This document shows positions 58,280-64,000 of a stretch of DNA of 64,000 nt, piece by piece. The notes beneath the pieces are model-generated. The model saw nothing but the letters and a program-made list of their open reading frames with translations. It was not told where the DNA came from and made no database searches. The DNA comes from Stereocaulon alpinum (Eukaryota > Ascomycota > Lecanoromycetes > Lecanorales > Stereocaulaceae): assembly GCA_018257865.1 (NCBI GenBank), contig JAEUBA010000108.1, positions 1 to 64,000 on the forward strand, read 5' to 3'. Each line of letters starts with the position of its first letter. The stretch's first letter is position 1. Made by a program: the position numbers and the translations under genes.

Positions 58280-60265
58280 TTACTTCTTCAACGTCATGAT
58301 GATCGGTGCCAATGATGCTACGTTTGGAGTAGTTTATACGACGTCGACGGTTAGACGGAAGCCACGAAGACCTTGACGCTCGGCAGCAGCGTTGAATAGT
58401 CTCACAATATTCGAAGCCTTTAGGGAATCCAATCCAGCCGAAAACATATCTTCTTCTTCACCGACCTCCCTCCGACTAATCTCCTTCGACATGAAGTTGC
58501 GTAATAAGAATTTCAGCGCACTCTGATCTTCAGAGTAATCTCATCGGCCCATACCGTATGTACTGGTGCCTCCTGGAATTCATACAGCACGTTTATCTCG
58601 TCTTTGTATAGCCTGAGAGTGTTGCCTCGCTGTATTGTTCCTTTGCCAGCTCGCATCAAGGGCTTTCCAGGGCTAGTCAAGATCGCCATACCTTTCAGTA
58701 TCTGGCCATACGCTGGGCAAATCTGATTGGCTAGCTCGATCGAGGGCCAGATACTTTCTATCAAGCTCGCGATCTCCGCCTTTGACTTTGGAGGTCGTTG
58801 CCCTTTAAGAAGATTCCTGACCGGAGTCTTCCAGTGCCAAATATGATTACTGATTCAACTTCGGGATGGCTCACAATCATGCGATCCATGGTCAAGGGAT
58901 TCAGCTTCTCACCGTTAAGAAAGACAATAATATCATCAGTCTTGCCAATGTAACGCCATAAGCCTCTCTTGGTCGGATGTTGGGAATATAGATCGCTGGG
59001 AGACAACTCTCGGAGATTGGGAAGAGTCGTAAAGACAGCCTGACTGAGATCGAGTTCTGGATCCCGCACATTGACCAGCTCGTAGTAGTCTTTCCACCAA
59101 TAACGATATTCGGCCCAAAGAACAGCATTGAAATGTTGATAATCCCAGTCTTCTTCATCGGAATATTCTAGTGGTAGAACCGTTGTTTCGGTCGTCCCCA
59201 ACAAACTGAAGATCCTTGTTTCTATTACATGCCGAATGAGATCACCAGTAGGTTTTGGCAGAGGGCTCCACCATACATAAAGAATTCCATTCCTTCAAGG
59301 TTCTGAAGATACTCAGGGTTCTTCGAGAGATCAACGAGTACAGGTGGCGGTAGACAACAAGCTTGGGCGCTTCGATATCTGTCAACACCACCTGCAACCT
59401 CAGCAGTCGAAGGCACTGCTGGTGTTACGACATTTGTCACACCGTAGTAGACTGGGGCCGAGAAAAAGCAAAGACAAGCAGCAGCGTGGAAGAGAGGCAG
59501 GGCTAGGTGCATCTGAACGTTCTTGAAATTCTCTGGTATCGGAGGAGGAGCTCCTGTTATTGGCAAGGTCTGAAAGAAGTGTTGTGCTGCAAATGTTCCA
59601 TGCGTCACCTCCACAAGCTTGGGTACACCCGTCGAGCCCGAATTGTGCGAAATAACGAACGTCTCATGCCTAGCGTCTTCGAATGTTCAGTCGAACGTGA
59701 TCAAAGGGGCTTCGTGAGATCTTAACCAGTCCTTCAACTCTGGTACGGGAACGTGCTTTATATGCCGTTGCGATAAGACTCCTTTTAGGAGTAAAGGGAT
59801 AGTAGCTGGCGTTAAGTATGTCTTGCAATCCAAAGCATCTAGAAGCCGTAGATGAGCCGAAACGCTATTGCGAGGGGATGGCAGAAATGGCTAGTCGTCT
59901 TTTAGGTGCGATCAACAGTAGATCGACTGGATATTTCGGTTACACCTTAAGCCCTGTCTTTATAGCTGCAATGGTTAAAATGCTATACCGAATGTCTGAT
60001 GGCCCTGTGTAAAGCAATCGTACTCGGTCCATAAACTTTTGGTAGAGCATCTCGCGTTTACCATGAGCAATGATCAACAGCATTGGCAAATTGACGGTAC
60101 GATATGTCCTTGAAGCCATCTCTCGGCTTCGAAGAACGAGGGATGGATGTCAATGGCTGTCTCCAATCGCATTGCGCCCGCTCATCAATGAGATGAGGTA
60201 TCAAACAGCGACCGAACTGTGGAGGTGGCTCATTTGCGCTTATAGTGTCATGGAGACGGAGGATC
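58280..60265 (-). pseudogene. NRPS-like adenylating enzyme (A-T), pseudogene
   Basis: Consecutive minus-strand fragments in shifting frames keep the order of a fungal NRPS-like enzyme. The N-terminal block FGRCLIPHLIDE is near 60225-60180, DGFKDISYR.FANAVD near 60115 and YTGPSDIRY near 60000. The A3 loop HNSGSTGVPK is near 59650-59620. PLFHAAA lies near 59500, the A5-like SLLGTTETTVLPL at 59205-59165, GLWRYIGKTDDIIVF near 58965-58920 and GEKLNPLTMD at about 58920-58885. PAYGQILKG then GKPLMRAGKGTIQR sits at about 58705-58635. A carrier domain has the phosphopantetheine site GLDSL at about 58425. It is broken by at least four frameshifts (near 59840, 59230, 58790, 58505) and in-frame stops, for example near 59690. 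A reductase or thioesterase domain is not visible downstream. The intact protein would activate a carboxylic acid as its AMP ester and load it on the carrier. Confidence 0.88.
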
Positions 60266-60898
60266 CTGCATTGGCATCGAATTACGTTAGAATGATTGGT
60301 GAAAACTATGGTAGATAAGGCCTGCTCAACTGGGCTCGCTTAACAAGTGTACTAGGGCTAGGGCTTGCCAAGGACTTAATGCGCACTTGATGAAATCTCT
60401 GCATGGAGATCTATCAAGCAACAACAACAACATCAATAGCAATAGAATTGTTCACCCTCAAGTTCGTGACCAACAAGTCTTCAATCAGTTCACGAATAAT
60501 CTAAAAGATACCGATCCATAATTTATGCCCCTTGTAGGCTAGCATAATGTCACTTGCTACTTTTGACTCATGAAGAGCTTAGGAGCCGCTCAGTCTGCCC
60601 TACAGATTCATGAGTACGATCCTATACGGAAAAGCACGACCTTGCCTGATTTAGCCTAGTGTTATATCAAGAATTTTCCATACCGCGCCGCGTGCCTTGG
60701 CAACATTCAACGACCTATAGACTTGACACGAGCTGTCGGGATCAATATACGCATGAGCTTCATGAAATCATTTGAGCCCCACGTGGGACCGGCCATCGAT
60801 GCGCTCATCCCAGGCGATGGCGAGCTGGGGGAGCGTACAAAATTGGGACCATGTCCGCACCCTTGCGCCCGTTCGCGTTTTCAATGGGACCTCGTACA
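60266..60898. other. Intergenic, promoter side of the alkaline phosphatase gene
   Basis: No gene supported. It contains a short CAA-rich run (about 60415-60435) and overlapping frames without coding character. The NRPS-like pseudogene and the phosphatase diverge from this region. Confidence 0.4.
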
Positions 60899-63019
60899 AT
60901 GGCTTTCAAGATCCTCTCCATCTCTACCGCAGCGGCTTCACTACTGGCGTTGGCCAACGCGCAGACCTTCCAGAGACTTGGAGGATGTCCTACTTTCGGA
61001 TGCGTATTTCCCCCTGATCAGTAAGTTCGATCTCGAATGCTTTTGCAGAAGATCGTGCGGCTGACAGACACCGTAGGACTGACTTCCTTGCTGGACAATA
61101 TTTTGATATCCGCCTTGAAGTCCACGCGCCTGTCAATGGCAGCCAGGCCAATGGAGGTCAACCAGACCCAAAATTCACTTTCACAATAGCGAAAGGCGGA
61201 AGCCCACAGAATGCCTCTACATACTTTGGGGTCAAAGAGCCGGCGCTGGAGCGCTGGAACTTCACCTGGTACGAAGGTACGTAGTGAAGAAGGACCCAGC
61301 ATCACCGTTTTCCACTAACGATCTCCCGCAGACCTCTTCGCTCGCGACTCCAAAACCCCTTCACTAGTGAAGGTGACCGCCAAAGCCTATCGAAGAGTTG
61401 CACTTTATGAGGCCGGTGAATATACCGCGACCCTCACATACAATAATGGAACCAAGACCACTGCATCATGGCTTGTCCGAGATCTTGCCACCGTTCGGAG
61501 AACAAAGAACATCGTCCTCTTCATTGGTGATGGGATGACAACCAATATGATCACTGCAGCACGCCTTATAGCACACAAGAGCATTAATGGCCGCTATCAG
61601 AGCAAGATGCAAATGGATCAATTTCCGGTTTTAGGCCACCAGATGACGCACTCCTTGGACTCTTTCATCACCGACAGTGCTAATAGTGCTACTGCTCTCT
61701 ACACTGGACACAAGAGTACACCTAACGCGTTGGGCGTATATGCGGACAGTTCGAAAGATCCATTTGACGATCCGAAAGTCGAAACCATTGCAGAGATGTT
61801 CCGGCGTTTGACTGGTGGTGGTGTCGGCATAGTTTCAACCGCCTTTATCGCAGATGCTACTCCAGCAGCCCTCACGGCGCATACGCGGGACCGGAGCCAG
61901 TACGGCCAGGTCGTCGATTCCTACTTGAACGGCATCACCAATTACACATGGACCAACTGGACTGGTCCAGATGTGCTCTTTGGGGGTGGCGCTGAACAGT
62001 TCATCCCTGGTCAAACCTCCTACCAGGGACGAGACTACTACGCAGCCTTTGCCGCGAAAGGCTACAACATAGTTCTCAACAATACGTCCCTCCAAAAAGC
62101 CACCAACAACACCAAAATCTTAGGCATATTCTCCGTCTTTAATATGGCCAAATGGCTTGACCGTAATGTTTACACCCAAAACCTCATTGGCAATAAAGAC
62201 TCCCCGGACGGCAAGAAGGGCTCGGCGACCGACCAACCTGGCCTCAAGCAAATGACACTCAAGGCCATTGACGTTTTGCAAGCCCGCAGCTCTGACAAAG
62301 GCTGGTTCCTCATGTCCGAAGCCGCTTCCATCGACAAACAGATGCACACCCTTGATTACGACCGCGCTCTTGGCGAACTCTTGGAGCTGGATGATACCAT
62401 CAAAGCCACCCTTGCACATCTTGACGCCCTTGGGACCCTCAATAACACTCTCGTCCTCGTGACCGCTGACCATGGCCACGGATTCGACGTTATGGGAAGC
62501 GTCGACACCAAGTATCTCGCCGCACAGACAACAGATCGCTCCAAGCGCGGTGCTATTGGCACGTACCAAAATAGCGGTCTATCTCAATACACAGATGCGA
62601 ACTCTGAAACTGGACCAATGTCGAATTCCTCCAGTCATAACAACACGAGTGTCAGCTACACCAACGGCACCTTTTTCCCCGCTAACTGGGACCCCCGCTA
62701 CACGCTCTTCTCCGCACTTGGCGCTGACCCAGATCGCCGTGAGAATTATGAAGTCCACAAATCCGGACCTCGTATTCCTGCTGTAAATCTTACTGGGCTC
62801 TCGTCTAATGACTACTATGTTGATTACAAGGACGCCGTCAGTGGGTTTATTGTCAATGGTACACTACCGGTGAATGATAATCAGGGCGTTCATAGTCTTA
62901 CAGATGTACCTGTGTTTGCTCGGGGACCGTGCCAGGAGATGTTTGGGGGAGTGTACAACAACATCGACATTTTTTTCGGTATGGCAAACTGCTTGGGGTT
63001 GGCGAGAGCAAGTACGTAG
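60899..63019 (+). CDS. Secreted alkaline phosphatase (3 exons, 669 aa)
   Basis: Proposed exons are 60899-61020, 61077-61276 and 61332-63019. The introns are 56 bp (GTAAGT...GTAG) and 55 bp (GTACGT...GCAG), and the join is in frame for 669 residues. The signal peptide covers residues 1-22 (MAFKILSIS then ALANAQ), and an N-terminal extension carries an Ig-like/beta segment. The alkaline phosphatase domain starts near 165 with the metal-binding FIGDGM (Asp ~174). The nucleophile Ser ~223 sits in ITDSANSATALYTG. Metal ligands recur at MSEAASIDKQMH (Glu ~437, Asp ~442, His ~446) and ADHGHG (Asp/His ~487-488). Many N-x-S/T sites fit a glycosylated extracellular or vacuolar enzyme that releases phosphate from monoesters at alkaline pH. 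All catalytic positions I can place are present and the frame is intact. Confidence 0.9.
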
Positions 63020-63588
63020 GGCACGAAAGGGAAAGAGGGACACCCCGAAGGTGAAGCGAAATAAAATTTCTCCATTCGCCTCGTTGTTCGGCACAGTCTA
63101 CGAGCTATCTTGTCAAGGTCGATTCTAACCATGAGAGTATATATATACTGTGCAGTCCGTGCCAAGGTGGATATGTATATACCACGGTAATCGAACTTTT
63201 ACTTCCCATTCTGTTAGCCAATCTGGGTTTAGCGGATCGTAGAGAATCTACGCGCGTCCCTTACGAGCGAACTCTTGGAAAAGCACTCCGGGCACTGGCA
63301 CTACAGATAGATACTTTCTCCTACATCCAAGTTGTTTGCTCGCACCAGACATTGATCAAACCATGGCATTTCTACCCTTAACGCTCACTCGCGCATTACT
63401 AAGGCGCTTCCTATTCTCATACACTATTGACCGGGCCGTTCTCATGTAGAATTGTCTTGTACCATGTGAAAATAACTACACGACCCAAAGCCATAATCCT
63501 AACAACTTATACAAAGTCGTTGCAACGGATGCCGCCGTCTTCTCCCTTATACTACCGAATAGACGTCCTTTTTCATACGTCGACCTGC
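63020..63588. other. 3' region of the phosphatase gene; no further gene seen
   Basis: Normal base composition. A TATATATATA run sits at about 63138-63148. No supported coding region or domain on either strand. Confidence 0.4.
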
Positions 63589-63999
63589 CTAGGATCTCCA
63601 GGCTTCTCCGTACTGCTTAATGCTGCTCGGTGCGAGTTTGTACTCGCCAGCGTAGATTTGAACAGCGCTGTGTTCGGCGAGCATGCGCAGGCCGTTTTCA
63701 AACTCATCGACTGAGCCCATGGTGTATCCACCACCATGGAAGTAGATGAGGCCGCCTGCTTTGTTAAACTTACGATTATGTTCCCCAGTACTTGGGTAGA
63801 GAACTCTGATAGGGATTGTGCCATATGGTCCTCTTATAGCAGTGAACTCGACATGGTGAATAGGGTGTACCTTGTCCTCGGGAATTTTGTGAATACCGAA
63901 GATCGACAGATGAAACCGGCGGTCACTGTGAGAATCATTCCGCCCACTAAGACGTAGGGTTGGATATGTGTTGAGGAAACGAGAAACTAAGGGATTCAG
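63589..63999 (-). pseudogene. Alpha/beta hydrolase (HSL-type esterase/lipase), partial
   Basis: A minus-strand frame open from the window end to a TAG at 63591-63589. It reads GTIPIRVLYP, then LIYFHGGGYTMGS with the HGGG oxyanion-hole motif at about 63725-63745. VDEFENGLRMLAE and EYKLAPSS follow, the start of the family's 'YRLAPE' block. These are the N-terminal half of hormone-sensitive-lipase-type esterases. The frame stops right after YKLAP, before the GxSxG nucleophile and the Asp/His of the triad, and I see no continuation to the left. Truncation or a frameshift is therefore likely, though a missed intron is possible. The first codons lie outside the window. Confidence 0.7.
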
Positions 64000-64000
64000 T

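Noticed and set aside
60723..61064. 113-codon ORF overlapping the phosphatase 5' end
   Set aside because: Different frame from the signal-peptide exon starting at 60899 and crosses its first intron.
1..64000. Use of LTR divergence to date the three Gypsy and one Copia insertions
   Set aside because: Differences seen between LTR pairs are transitions, largely in RIP context, so they do not reflect neutral time.
1..64000. tRNA or rRNA genes
   Set aside because: No tRNA T-loop/anticodon arrangement or conserved rRNA segment was recognised on either strand by eye; a tRNAscan-type search was not possible.

Overview
The window looks like an accessory, transposon-rich part of a filamentous ascomycete (Pezizomycotina) genome. 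Genes carry short introns of 55-68 bp with GTRNGY-type donors and CTRAC-like branch sites. The protein families are typical of these fungi: a UstYa-like oxidase, an NRPS-like adenylating enzyme, an MFS monocarboxylate transporter, and Tad-type LINE, chromodomain Gypsy, Copia and Helitron elements. Three AT-rich blocks have almost no CpA/TpG but keep CpG and CpC, the signature of repeat-induced point mutation (RIP). Every transposon ORF in them is full of TAA/TAG stops, so an ORF caller finds nothing there. I cannot name the species.

Layout. (1) 1-19,800, RIP block A: the 5' part of a Tad-like LINE on the minus strand. Next comes a long Helitron (about 3.85-15.56 kb) whose Rep/helicase frame is split by a complete Gypsy chromovirus (4,223-10,260, TSD AGCGA). 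A second LINE 5' fragment follows, then about 3.9 kb of unidentified sequence carrying a recurrent near-palindromic motif. (2) 19,800-26,600, gene island 1: an APH/choline-kinase-like protein, a 68-aa cysteine-rich protein, an un-RIPped hAT transposase tail, a 38-nt poly-G run, and a head-to-head pair of UstYa-like gene (frameshifted) and SAM methyltransferase. (3) 26,816-38,576, RIP block B: one Gypsy chromovirus on the minus strand (TSD TATTC) holding a 5.1-kb TIR DNA transposon (27,253-32,397). That transposon has an integrase-core-type transposase and a second ORF of unknown function. (4) 39,000-43,775, gene island 2: a three-exon secreted protein with Kex2 sites, a duplicated promoter region and a hypothetical protein. 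(5) 43,776-56,036, RIP block C: a Copia element (TSD GATAA) interrupted just after its integrase by a third Gypsy chromovirus (47,017-53,923, TSD CCTAC). (6) 56,040-64,000, gene island 3: an MFS transporter pseudogene, an NRPS-like pseudogene, an intact secreted alkaline phosphatase, and an esterase/lipase fragment running off the window end.

How it fits together. The islands hold genes of the secondary-metabolism and secretion type. Most of the metabolic ones (UstYa-like, transporter, NRPS-like, probably the methyltransferase 5' end) are decaying. The kinase-like gene, the small secreted protein and the alkaline phosphatase look intact. The nesting gives relative insertion order: Helitron before Gypsy-1, Gypsy-2 before the TIR element, Copia before Gypsy-3. 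Differences between paired LTRs are overwhelmingly RIP-type transitions, so LTR divergence cannot be used for dating. I saw no rRNA, tRNA or CRISPR array.
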